From positions 4,690,435-4,754,434 of the forward strand of contig JAXIVH010000006.1 in assembly GCA_036785325.1 (NCBI GenBank): 64,000 bases of DNA. Reading direction: 5' to 3'. Below are positions 13,701 to 23,566 of this stretch, in pieces. The notes under the pieces were generated by a model, which saw only the letters and a program-made list of their open reading frames with translations, ran no database searches and was not told the DNA's origin. A program made the position numbers and the translations under genes. The stretch is from Urophycis tenuis (lineage: Eukaryota; Chordata; Actinopteri; Gadiformes; Phycidae). Numbering within the stretch: position 1 is the first letter of the stretch; each line of letters starts with the position of its first letter.

Positions 13701-16700
13701 GGCCAGACCCTGGGCCTGAAAGGAGAAGTAGACTGGTGCCAGACTTGAGAAACCCTGGGCTTGAAAAAACTGTGCCACATATTGAATGCGAGCCTGTTAT
13801 GAGAGGACTAGGCAGTATAGATTTTAGGGAACAAGAACTGGAACCTGATAGGAGGAGACCAAGAAGACCAGATGGTAGAAGTCTAGGATATGAAATGAGA
13901 CCAGATATGGAGTGTACAGAACCAGAAATGGAGGGCTATGGCCCTCGTATGAGAGTGCCATGTGGTCCAAATTTGAAGGGGCCAGGGCCTGACAGGGGAG
14001 GACCAGGTGGTCCAGATTTCAGAGGACCAGGGCCTGTTTGGAGACCGAATGTTGATCCAGACTTCAGGGAACCAGGATCTGATAGAAGTGGGTCAGATGG
14101 TCCAGAATTCAGGGGCCCAGGGTTTGATAGGATGGGATCAGATTGTCCAGATTTCAGGGAATCAGGACCTGATTGGAGTACGCCCTATGGCCCTGATTTC
14201 ATGGTTACAAGGTCTGATGTGAGGGGGCCAGTTGATCCAGATTTCAGTGGTCCAGGGCCAGATCTGAGAGGGCCAGCTGCTTCAGATTTCAGGGATCCAG
14301 GACCTGTAATAAGAGGACCAGGAGGTCCTGACCTCATTGGACCAGGTCCTAATGGGAGATGTTCAGGTGGTCCAGACTTTCTGGGACCAGGGCCTGATGT
14401 TAGAGGGCCTGGTGGTCCAGATTTCAGGAGACCGGGACCTGATAGAAGAGGGCCAGGTGGACCAGATTTCAGGGAACCAGGGCCTGATAGGAGAGGGCCA
14501 GATGGTCCAGACTCCATGGGTCCAGATCATGATAGGAGAGGCTCCGGTGGTCCAGACTTCATGGGACCAGGGCCTGATGGGGAAGTTGGTCCGGATTTCA
14601 GGAGACTACCACCTAATAGAAGAGGGCCAGGCGGTCCAGACTTCAGGGAACCAGGGCCTGACCGGAGAGGGCCAGGTGGGCCAGACTTCAGGGGACCAGG
14701 GCCTGATAGAAGAGGTCCACATGGGCCAGACTTCAGGGGACCCGGTCCTGATAGAAGAGGGCCAGATGGTCCAGTTTTTGGGGGACCCGGTCCTGATAGG
14801 AGAGGGCCAGATGGTCCAGATTTTGGGGTACCAAGACCTGATAGGAGAGGGCCAGATGGGCCGGACTTCAGGGGACCAGGGCCTGATAGGAGAGGGCCAG
14901 ATGGTCCAGATTTCAGGGAACCTGGTCCTGATAGGAGATGGCCAAGTGGTCCAGATTTTAGGGGACCAGGGCCTGACGGAAGAGGGCCAGGTGGTCCAGA
15001 CTTCAGGGGACCTGGTCCTGATAGAAGGGGGCCTGGTGGCCCAGATTTTGGAGGACCAGGGCCTGATGGGAGAGGGCGAGGTGGACCAGACTTCAGGGGA
15101 CCTGGTCCTGATAGAAGAGGATCACGTGGTCCAGACTTCCGGGGACCCATTACTGATGGGAGAGGGCCAGGTGGTCCAGACTGCAGGGGACCTGGACCTG
15201 ATAGGAGAGGGCCAGGTGGGCCAGACTTCAGGGGACCAAGTCCTGATGGTAGAGGGCCAGGTGGTCCAGACTGCAGGGGACCTGGTCCTGAAAGGAGAGG
15301 GCCAGGTGGGCCGGACTTCAGGGGACCTAGTCCTGATGGGAGAGGGCCAGGTGGTCCAGACTGCAGGGGACCTGGTCCTGATAGGAGAGGGCCAGGTGGA
15401 CCGGATTTCAGGGGACCCCGGCCGGATAGAAGAGGGCCTGGTGGTCCAGACTTCAGGGGACCCAGTCCTGATGGGAGAGGGCCAGGTGGTCCAGAGTTCA
15501 GGGGACCTGGGCCTGATAGGAGAGGGCCAGGTGGCTCTGATTTTGGGGGACCCGGACCAGATAGGAGAGGGCCAGGTGGACCGGATTTCAGGGGACCCCG
15601 GCCGGATAGAAGAGGGCCTGGTGGCCCAGACTTCAGGGGACCCAGTCCTGATGGGAGAGGGCCAGGTGGTCCAGAGTTCAGGGGACCTGTTGCTGATAGG
15701 AGAGGACCAGGCGGGCCAGAGTTCAGGGGACCCGGTCCTGATAGGAGAGGCCAAGGTGGTTCAGACTTTATAGAGCCAGGACAAGAAAGGAGAGGAGGGG
15801 GCCCAGGGTCTGGTAGGGGACTAGAAGGTACACATTTTGAAGACTCCAGAAGTAGTGAAAATGAAGACATAAGTGGAACATGGTCAAACCAAGAATCCTG
15901 TAATGGACCAAGGCCATATAGAAGGGGTTCAGGTATAGAGGGACCCATGCCTGATAGAAGAGGGCAAAATATGGAGGGGCCATATCGGGGTAGAGGTGAC
16001 AGAGGTAGACATGGTCCTGAATTCATAACAGAAATGGCTCCAAATATTCGAAGGCAAGGCCCAAATATAGTGGATGATTGGCATCAAGACCTCCGTGAAT
16101 CAGGGCTTGAGGGTTCTGATAGGGAATACCACGGTTCACGTGGGACAGGCAGTGGACCAGGCTTCAGGGGGGAATTCAGAGGTCCAAATGTGGAGGACCC
16201 ATGGCCTAATAGGAGAGGACCAGAAAGGAATCAAGGTTTTGTATCTGAACAAGAAAGTGAAGGTCAGGTGACAAGACCAGAGATCATAGGTCCACCGGGC
16301 AACAGGTCTTTTGATCCGAGAGGTCTTGAGTCTGATTTCAACAAAGATATGCTAGGGGCAGTTAGGGGGGGATCGCCAGGTCTGAAGTTAACGGACCCAG
16401 GATTAAAACCTCAACTGACAGTGCCTGAAATGAAAAATGTAGGTTCACACGGGCAGTCATCTCCTGTCACCAAAACCTTGAGTCCAACTGAAGACATTGG
16501 AGGCCACCCTCATTTTCATTTTGACAGTCCACATAATCAATCAGCAAACAGACTTTTGAAACATAAAGCACCTTTACTACCTACTCCCACAGGTCTCATT
16601 CGCCATCCAAACCGTTTATTACATAAACCTAATGCTTTTGTTCATGGAAGAGACTGGAATAGAACACCTGTTGGCATACGCAGAGGAACTGCGGGACAAA

Positions 16701-16819
16701 TTCTAAAAGAGGATAACCAAAATGAGAAACTCAAAGACCCTTTTTTATGTGAAACAGACTCTGATAAAAACTCTAAAAAGACTGGTGAAGAGCCAGTCAA
16801 GAAAAGGGCGACAGAATGA
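4702..16819 (+). CDS. dido1: Death-inducer obliterator (DIDO), long isoform, 5' end outside window
   Basis: DIDO is a nuclear chromatin and RNA polymerase II-associated protein. In the family a PHD finger (outside this window) reads H3K4me, a TFIIS-like central domain contacts Pol II and a SPOC domain binds phospho-CTD. Ten exons join in frame: 4702-5245, 5375-5534, 5827-5943, 6289-6393, 6518-6671, 6872-7520, 8064-8217, 8458-8547, 8655-8850 and 9159-16819, giving 3,275 codons before TGA at 16817. The first exon is Pro/Ala-rich. Near-verbatim family blocks include MFNLKDPKN in the TFIIS domain, HLFDLKCKICTG, RFHPATEEEEVAY in SPOC and EELNKQIEEQKRQL. All introns are GT-AG except a GC-AG intron after 8547. 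The protein is far longer than human DIDO3 because of a Gly-Pro-Asp repeat array. PHF3 is excluded by the DIDO-type tail (YDPEEEYDP, AHFSVSD, LMSPP). Confidence 0.96.
5375..5943 (+). other. dido1: dido1 exons coding the TFIIS central domain
   Basis: Exons 5375-5534 and 5827-5943 join in phase 0 and encode the TFIIS M-type helical domain. Visible hallmarks are IEMEMFDIF, the YRTIMFNLKDPKN core and RVVRGEISPFRLARMS. This is the Pol II-docking part of TFIIS. As in other DIDO/PHF3/SPOCD1 proteins, no C-terminal zinc ribbon with the acidic Asp-Glu catalytic pair follows, so transcript-cleavage stimulation is not expected. Confidence 0.93.
8064..9220 (+). other. dido1: dido1 exons coding the SPOC domain
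   Basis: Exons 8064-8217, 8458-8547, 8655-8850 and the first 60 bases of the last exon encode a SPOC fold. It starts at LWKGFLNMLSVAKF and runs through IGGRILPQTVWDYVERL, RFHPATEEEEVAYVSLFSYF and RFGVVANISRNIKDMYLVP to LLLGLAIVQRPKRP. In DIDO and PHF3 this domain recognises phosphoserine in the Pol II C-terminal domain through conserved basic residues. The intron at 8548-8654 lies inside the domain. Confidence 0.92.
10650..10920 (+). other. dido1: Arg/Ser-rich block of DIDO
   Basis: A run of about 90 residues dominated by Arg, Ser, Asp, Glu and His, with repeated SPSRN, SPSHSRRRKDRE and RSERDRSRH-type elements. It resembles SR-protein RS/RE domains, which drive nuclear speckle targeting and RNA-processing contacts. 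Confidence 0.8.
13970..15790 (+). repeat. dido1: 45-bp coding minisatellite in dido1
   Basis: About forty in-frame copies of a 15-residue unit, consensus GPDRRGPGGPDFRGP, run back to back. A more diverged zone of the same type extends upstream to about 12,620. Variation is mostly Asp/Gly (GPDGP versus GPGGP), Phe/Cys/Glu at position 12 and Arg/Gly at positions 4-5. Human DIDO3 has Gly-Pro-Arg-rich repeats (GPRGPxPSQFEGPRG-like) in the corresponding place, so the low-complexity character is shared but the unit is not. Confidence 0.95.
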
Positions 16820-17600
16820 CATGCATGCCATCCCCATGGACAGTAAGGGAACTAGATAACATCTCAAGATCTAAGATGTAGAAATGTAATGGCAAAACAC
16901 AATCAATGTCATGCCCATACACACATTTGAATGACTGAATGTGTTTATAGTTGTGGTCATTGCATTGAAAACGCATTGTAATACTGTAAAAAACCCATGT
17001 AAATGGTCACTCTTGTTTCAATGTAGATATGCTGATACGTATATTTTAGTTTTGAATGTTTTTTTTTTTTTTTTTTTTTAAAGTTAATATGCTCATTTGA
17101 ACTCATATTTGTTTCAGATGTGATGGGCAAATATTGGTGACTAAAAGTAATGCAAATGGAATTTCAAGTTATTTGTTCACTAAGAAAAGCAAAAACATAT
17201 TTTATATTTTCTCAACATAGCCATAGTTTCAGGACAGTAGCCTTGATCTGGTGTACATGTTTAACTCAACCAATAATGTTTTAATTAAATGTTTCGTCCT
17301 TTGATATTGAAATTATTAAACTGTATATAAGAACACATTTCTTTATTTAAATGTTCCATTGTTTTATACTGCTTTCACTGTTTTATGATCAGGGAGTCGG
17401 TAGGATATATCTATAGATATCTGTTTAGTGGTTCGCATATGAAATAATCATAGGAAAAACAGCAGATATTAATCTTTTAACACACAAATAATTATGAAAT
17501 GAGAACCAACCGCATTCACAGCTCATATGGACCACACGCCACTGATCCATTGGCGTTGAGTTTTGTCAGTAGGGTTCTGATAGGGTGCGCACAACACTTC
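16820..17600 (+). other. dido1 3' untranslated region and dido1-tcfl5 gap
   Basis: AT-rich non-coding DNA after the dido1 stop, with a poly-T run at about 17,059-17,080. ATTAAA hexamers at 17,284-17,289 and 17,315-17,320 are plausible polyadenylation signals. No open reading frame of note was seen. Confidence 0.5.
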
Positions 17601-17619
17601 TGAACCAATGACTGAGGAC

Positions 17620-17787
17620 GTCAGTTGCCGCCGGTGTCGCTACCGCTGAACTTGAACCCAGTCTCGACCAATATGCACTGCAGCAGTGGAAGTAGAGACG
17701 ACAGTTAGACTTGAAGTGAAATTCAACAACCTGTTGACATCTCCACCTACCGTACATTTTGTAAGCTCCGTAAATTGCGTTTCTCTG
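17620..17787 (+). other. tcfl5: Probable tcfl5 5' non-coding exon
   Basis: A strong donor, TCTCTG|GTAAGT, lies at 17788. A matching acceptor (CTTTTTAG) at 18129-18136 lies just before the tcfl5 initiator, so this looks like a 5' leader exon spliced to the first coding exon. The left edge is not defined by the sequence. A CRE-like GACGTCA (about 17,617) and a CCAAT box (ACCAAT, about 17,604) sit at its upstream end. Confidence 0.4.
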
Positions 17788-18143
17788 GTAAGTTTCTTCG
17801 GATCAGTCTTGCACTCGTTGCATTTATTCAACTCGTCTGTTGATAGCGACAGCCGACATCTTGCATCATACCATAGCTCAGTGTTATTTCAAATGTCAAA
17901 ATATTGTAATATGATCAGGAGTGGATACATCTGGAAAAAACAACCATGCTTTAAGTGGAATCTCCTACGGTGTTTAGAAGTTAAATGTACTAGCTAATTA
18001 GATCAATAACGTATCAGCGGGAGACGACACGTCAGAGCGCCAAAAGACGCCATCTTGTAAAGAAGGTCTTCACACCTGAGGACTGCAATATATCCGTTAA
18101 TATCGAGAATGTGCTGTTCTGTTCATCACTTTTTAGGTTAACG

Positions 18144-20709
18144 ATGTCACATGACATGGGTCAGCTTTTGGGCGCCGACATAAACCTAATGGGGATGACA
18201 GACGGTGAATACACACACCTTCAGCACATCCTCCAGGCCCACATGGACGGTCCGGCTGTAGATCACGACGGCGCGGACGTCAGATTCCCCACAACTATAT
18301 TCAGTGTGACCATTCAACCCGCCGCAGCTAAATCTGACACAGGATCCGCGAAAATGTTTCCCTCGCCGACGATCCAAGCGATCGACCTTTCAACCTCAAA
18401 CGATGAACAGTGTGTCATACATGATCTGCGGCTGAATGAAACGGCGACCATAGAGGACCTGGACGCGGTCGTGGCCTGTGGTGGTGGGGGCGTCCACCCA
18501 GGAGAGGAAACTCCAAACACTTGTGGAGAGGTGCCGGGTTCTGTGCTCACCAGAGCCAAGCGAGAAGCGAGTGAGACCTTGACAGAAGCACCTGCTCACG
18601 GCTGCGGGTCTTCTCTGAACCGACCCCATTCTTCCGCCAGAGTTTGTTTGGAGAAGAGGTTCAGCTGTGTGCCCGAGGATGTCCCCAAACAGCAGGACTC
18701 CCAGACGGCCGTTCTTACCAAGTAGGATCAATTTATCATGTTGTGTTGTTGCTTTTTTTCTTCCCCTTTGTTGTGAATTGTGAAATGGTGGACGGATCGA
18801 TAGGGATCTGTAGTGTGCCAAATATATTTTGTTCTGTTCCTAGTTTTTTGACGATGCTTCAGCAATCCACCGAATCTCAGGAAGCGAGCATACATCCACA
18901 AATGCAGAAGTGGATGAAGTCAGATCGAACCAATCCTATTGAGCTTTCAAACCCATACGGCGGGGCCCTGTTCAACCCAATCACTGGCGTGGGTGGACAA
19001 GTACAATACTAAATACAGCTATTGCATTTGTATTACTCTGCTGCAACTTCTTCGTGCACTGTTCACCAATCAATACCACCCCCCACCCTTTCTTTTTTCA
19101 TGTTCATCTCAGGCTTTTGGACATATTTCGCATATTGTGGAACCCAACAAGCATCAAGGCTTGATCAATACAAATAACTTCTTAAGTTATCACCCTGAGA
19201 GAGTGGCTGTTAAGGCACACTGTATCAGTTGCACCAACCAAGCAGAAGAACAGGAGGAAAGTAAGAACAGTTTATTCCTTCATCTTTCACTTTATATATA
19301 TGTATATTTTTTTCTTTATATGTTATTACATGTCAAATGTATTATGTGTTGCAATTACTTTTGTTATACTGATAAGAAGCCACGTTAAACCTGACCTACT
19401 TGGTTCCTTACGTAGAGGAGGCTGTGCCCGCAGCCCCTGTAAAGCGCACTCGGCCCCGCCTCCTGAGGGCTCAGAATGTGACCCCTCGATTAGACGGGAG
19501 TAGGGCAGCCGTAGAAGCAGGGCGAGGCGGCAGGAAGAAGGCAGTCAACCTGGCTGAGAGCAGCCAACGCAGAGAGATACATAACAGTAAAGAGAGGGAC
19601 CGCAGGTAGGGAGCACAGCGCTGTTGTCTCTGTGTCATGTAACAGCCTGGTGGGGTCCTGGTCAACAGTGCCTAACAGAACAGGACTCAAATGCGAATAC
19701 ATGCATACAATGGCTAAGTTTACTTTGCAAGCAATTGTTTAAATTTTCGAATTACAAGTAGAGTCCAATTACAGTAGTATAGGTGTCCCAACATGTGTCG
19801 GGCAACATGGGTGGCAGTAGCTCAGTGGGTAGAGCGGGTGGACAGAACGGGTCGTCCACTAACCGTAGGGTCGGCGGTTCGATCCCCTTGATCCCCCTCC
19901 TCCAACTGTCCACATGTCGAACCCCATAAATGTACTGATTGTAAGTCGCTTTGGACAAAAGTGTCTGCTAAAAAAACCTGTATGTGTCATGTTGTGATAC
20001 CTCCTGAATGTAAATTGAGGCGATTCATTCATGGAGTGTGATCTATTTGGCCACGTGTAACGGCAACCGTTGTGCAGGAGGAGGATTCGCATGTGCTGCA
20101 ACGAGTTGAACACGCTGGCGCCGTACTGCCGGCCGGACACCGACAAGGCCACCACTCTGCAGTGGACCGCAGCTTTCCTCAACTACCTCCAGGAGGTGTA
20201 CGGAGACTCCCTCAAACAGGTAGCGTGAATCAGCGTACGAGCTACAATGCCGTCAAGTGGATAACCATGCAAATCCTTTCCTTAACTAAAGGAAGAGGGA
20301 AGATCTTTGCACTTCCTCGACATGATAGGATGGACTAAGTAACCTAAGGACCCTGTTGCAAACACTATTTTATGAACCATACACAATCAGTAAATATGAA
20401 ATCAATTCGAACCAGACAGAAACTAAAGTTGAAATATCAAATATATATTGTAGATGGTGGGCTCCCACAAAGCTGTCGGGGGGGGGGATTGTGCATGAAG
20501 TATGTATGGATTATAAAGTTGTGGAATTATGATAATGTATAATGGGATCAGCCTCTGAGTACTCTCTGTTGCCTTCGACACAGAACTTCCAGAGCACATT
20601 CTGTAGTAAGACCGGCGCCCGCCTGAAGCCCAGCACTGACTCAGAGCAGCTCCATGTCTACCAGGAGATGGCAGGCACAGCAAGCACTGCTCTGGCAGCA
20701 AAACAGTGA
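18144..20709 (+). CDS. tcfl5: Transcription factor-like 5, bHLH protein
   Basis: TCFL5 is a nuclear bHLH transcription factor, testis/germ-cell biased in mammals, that binds E-box-like DNA. Six coding exons join in frame (18144-18721, 18844-19000, 19113-19260, 19416-19605, 20078-20219, 20584-20709) for 446 residues; human is about 500. The N-terminus carries the family motif MTxxEYTxLQHIL, here MTDGEYTHLQHILQAHM. The basic region is HNSKERDRRRRIR, with the DNA-contacting His, Glu and Arg positions intact; the helix-loop-helix is MCCNELN...DTDKATTLQWTAAFLNYLQE. The tail FCSKTGARLKP is also family-specific. I chose ATG 18144 because it follows a 3' splice site; an in-frame ATG at 18111 would sit in the predicted intron. 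tcfl5 is transcribed in the same direction as dido1 and converges on col9a3. Confidence 0.95.
19809..19976 (+). mobile_element. tRNA-derived SINE, copy 1 (tcfl5 intron)
   Basis: The head has RNA polymerase III A-box (TAGCTCAGTGGGTAGAGC) and B-box (GGTTCGATCCC) elements as in a tRNA gene. It is followed by an unrelated body and the tail GTAAGTCGCTTTGGACAAAA...GTCTGCTAAA, typical of teleost SINEs. Two further copies occur in the window at 34150-34307 (minus) and 62968-63117 (plus). It lies between the fourth and fifth coding exons of tcfl5. Confidence 0.9.
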
Positions 20710-22511
20710 ATCCCCGTCACAGTGGTTTGGCCCACCATATAGTAGGACTTGATTTTACATCTTAGCTGGCTGAGGTTTCCTCGACTATCCTGTTTAACCG
20801 TAAAGTTAAACAAAAATAGTCGAGGAAACTGGAAAGCCCAGAATCTTTTTTTTTTGGTCAAGGAAAATGTATGAAGATAGATTGTTAAGATGAAATACCC
20901 CCTATTTATTGCATAATTATTTAACATTTCATCGATTGTTTTCCCCATTTTCCAAATGTCCACTATTTAATACATTTGTATTTTAGGTGTCATCAGACGC
21001 ATGCTACGTAATTATTTTGAAAGGAAAAGGTATCCATTTAGCGACCATGTGTGTGACATTCAAGCACGGTTGTCTTCAGCAGACAGGAACCGTGGTCTTA
21101 AGGAGGTCTTGTTGTTGTATGAAGTACTGCCAGTTTGCTCCTTAAGCCTTTAGCATAAATTACATTTGTGTGCCAAAATGTTTTTTACAGTACATTGCAG
21201 AAAGTCATATGCAGGTGGCACTGTTGCACATTGAAAGACAAATTACAGGGTGTTCCACTTATTTATAGTATTTATTATCAGTCAAGGTATTTTAATCCAC
21301 GGTGCTAATTTAAGAAAACAGAATCCAATTACTTTTTACATTTATTACATTTGAGCAGATGTTCTAAAAATGTTCAGCATTTGTGTTCAATTGCAATATT
21401 TTTAAATATGATTTCCTTTTTCTTTCCTGGTTGTATTAAATTCAAAGTAAATGTTACTGCTTTAATTAAATGGCTTTCATTGTATTCTTTATGGGTTGAT
21501 TTGTATAGGTTATCTTGATTTACAGAAGAGTAATGTTTTACTGAAAAGTGGCTTTATTTGTTATTTCTCACAACATGACGCTGTAGCATCTTACTGTACA
21601 TACAACAGTCACCCACAAATAATAAATAGTATTTAAACGTATGTATATTTAATTGTTACAGCACCAGTATTACATAGTGGATGTGGTCATTGGAGAATTG
21701 AAAAAAGAAAACTTCCATAAATTCTTCTAGCTACAATATCTCAATTCATCCTCCACATCCAAGAGTTATCTTTAATTATCAGAACTGGTTTGAAGGGAAA
21801 ATGTATGAACTTAAGATGTAATAACACATAAACATTAACATAACCTAAACTGTAAAACAAAAAAAAGACTAGTAAGAGTTAAAAAGCTTTTGCATTAATA
21901 TACAAAAATTCTGGGCCTTGGGTTTTCCTTTTTTTAATTTTAGTTACAAAACTTACAAATTGTCATGACTAGCTTCTCAACTCTGGCACCAATCTCCATA
22001 TATTACATTGTGTATCTTGACTTTTGAGGTAACACCTGGAATGAACATGAATAGACCATGACACTTGCACATAAAGGACAATCACAGTTGTGCTAAAGAG
22101 CACCGTCTGTAACAGGGGTAAGTTGGCGTTATTTTTTTTACAAACCAAGTATTTAGAAAATGAACGCACTACGGGCACTTTCTGCTGAGTCATTCAAATT
22201 CAGGCTGTTGCCGCGATTGGCCGATGGTGGTGGTGGTGGTTGCGTCGCAGGTGTTGTTGTCTTGCACTCTTGTCTCACTCTTGTCTGTTTCATTGATGTG
22301 ATCAATATCTTTAAGTCTCTCCGCTGTTCTTTTTTTTTTGTTCTCTTCACACTTGTTGATGTTTCCCTCGTTTCCTCCGAAACCCCATCCCGTATTAATT
22401 TACGCAAAAAAGGGAACGTGTGTGTACGACGACGTGTCTCTCCTCTTATCCGCCTCTGGCCTCCTCTCGTCACCCGTGTCTGGCTGGGTGGCTCCGGGGC
22501 AACGGTAGCGT
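20710..22511. other. tcfl5/col9a3 convergent 3' regions
   Basis: Non-coding, AT-rich DNA holding both 3' UTRs. A plus-strand AATAAA at 21,621-21,626 could serve tcfl5. A minus-strand AATAAA (TTTATT at 21,553-21,558) could serve col9a3. If both are used, the transcripts' ends would overlap. A strong hairpin is listed separately. The 223-codon plus-strand ORF near 22,160 is antisense to the last col9a3 exon and is not considered real. Confidence 0.5.
20775..20829. other. 22-bp-stem hairpin downstream of tcfl5 stop
   Basis: GTTTCCTCGACTAT (20775-20788) and TGTTTAAC (20791-20798) are perfectly complementary to GTTAAACA (20805-20812) and ATAGTCGAGGAAAC (20816-20829). The loop is 6 nt and there is one small internal loop (CC opposite AAA). 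It lies 66 bases after the tcfl5 stop codon. Confidence 0.85.
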
Positions 22512-23566
22512 CTATTGGTTCTTGGGGTTGGAGGATTTCCCCGCCGCCATGGCGCCCTGGCAGGCCGACGTGTCACAGATTCCGGGGGTCCCGTGGTGCC
22601 CGGTCCTACCTGCCCTGCCTGACTCTCCGGGCTCCCCGGGGTCTCCGGGGGCTCCGTCGCGTCCGTCCTTCACGATGCCAGCGACCCCTGGAAGACCTGT
22701 GGACAAACGTGTACAGGGGTGAGTCCCAAAGGGTGACGGGTGGGACGTTTTATTTTTGGAGCAGCAGGTATTACTGTGGAAGCATCAACATTTCTGTCTG
22801 GGTGATCTGTTCAGGGTTCAAACCTTGGTAACCCTGGTCTCCAACGGGCCCCTCGATAGCTTTGCCAGTAGGCCCCTTGTCGCCCTGTCCGCCAACGTCA
22901 CCTGTTGGAGAGATAAAGAGATAATGATATCTCATTGTGCGATAGGAACGCATTGGACTTTGCTCATAATGCTACATCTAAAGGGAGACAATAAATGCAT
23001 GTTTCCATCATCAATCAGTACGTTTACGTGCAGCAAGAAATTCGAATTTCTAATCGTATAAGACATCGTTCGGACTTTTTAAGTGCATGTAAACACCTTA
23101 ATCCAACCTACTTCGGACCGATTTCGGACATCTAATATCGGATAACTACACCTGGATAATTCGATCACAGTCGGACTTTTAACGGCATGTATACTCAGCA
23201 ATCAGATCTGAATCGGATTTTGCATTCTGCGCACGCGCAGTGCCATTCTGCACATGCGCAGCGCCACATAGCGTCCAGAGTCAGCCCATGCTCCGGCTGT
23301 TAATCCGATTCTCTGAACGGCATGTATACTCGGACAAGTTATCCGGTCTTACGCATGAAACGTACTGATTGTTTTTGTTTTACCTCTGGGACCACTGTCT
23401 CCAAGGTCTCCTGGGAGTCCTCTGTACCCCGGGGGTCCCTGGCCACCAGGATGTCCGATGGAGCCAGGATCACCTGGCTTCCCTTGAGGTCCAGCAGGGC
23501 CGGGTCTGCCCACCCCACCGGGGGCCAGGGGCCTCCTTAGGTTAGCCACCAGCTGAGCCATTTGAT
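22512..23566 (-). other. col9a3: col9a3 exons 30-32: end of NC2, COL1 and NC1
   Basis: Exons 23384-23566 and 22824-22901 and the last coding exon 22512-22696 encode the end of NC2 (RRPLAPGGVGRPGP), COL1 (GSIGHPGGQGPPGYRG) and NC1 (HHGTPGICDTSACQGAM). The stop is TAG at 22512-22514. The imperfect triplet GIVKDGRDG matches the human interruption (TSKDGQDG). The two NC1 cysteines are those used for interchain bonding in the family. Confidence 0.93.

Larger units (their letters stand above)
9159..16819 (+). other. dido1: dido1 giant 3' coding exon (DIDO3-type tail)
   Basis: This single 7,661-bp exon begins after TTTTATAG at 9151-9158 and ends with the end of SPOC, then several blocks. These are a Ser/Thr/Pro-rich segment; three acidic YDPE motifs (near 9788, 9900 and 10527); a coiled-coil-like EELNKQIEEQKRQLKEQEE (about 10,129-10,190); an Arg/Ser-rich block with many SPxRR and RxRS elements (10,650-10,920); a linker; a long Gly-Pro-Asp-Arg array; and a basic tail ending KKRATE. 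The mammalian long isoform has the same acidic motif and coiled-coil order. Its RS/RE block is C-terminal, whereas here it precedes the repeats. Confidence 0.93.

Noticed and set aside
14337..16026. Long ORFs of 478, 499 and 210 codons in other frames and on the minus strand across the dido1 repeat
   Set aside because: The 45-bp unit happens to be stop-free in several frames, so its repetition creates long open frames automatically. They show only the translated repeat and no independent family or start context.
18111..18143. Upstream ATG at 18111 as the tcfl5 start
   Set aside because: It lies before a TTTTTAG acceptor and encodes a segment unlike the family. The ATG at 18144 directly follows the splice site.
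19809..19900. A functional tRNA gene
   Set aside because: A and B boxes are present, but the sequence does not fold into a full cloverleaf, is followed by a SINE body and tail, and recurs twice in the window.
22160..22831. 223-codon plus-strand ORF
   Set aside because: It is antisense to the last col9a3 exons, whose minus-strand frame matches human COL9A3 closely.
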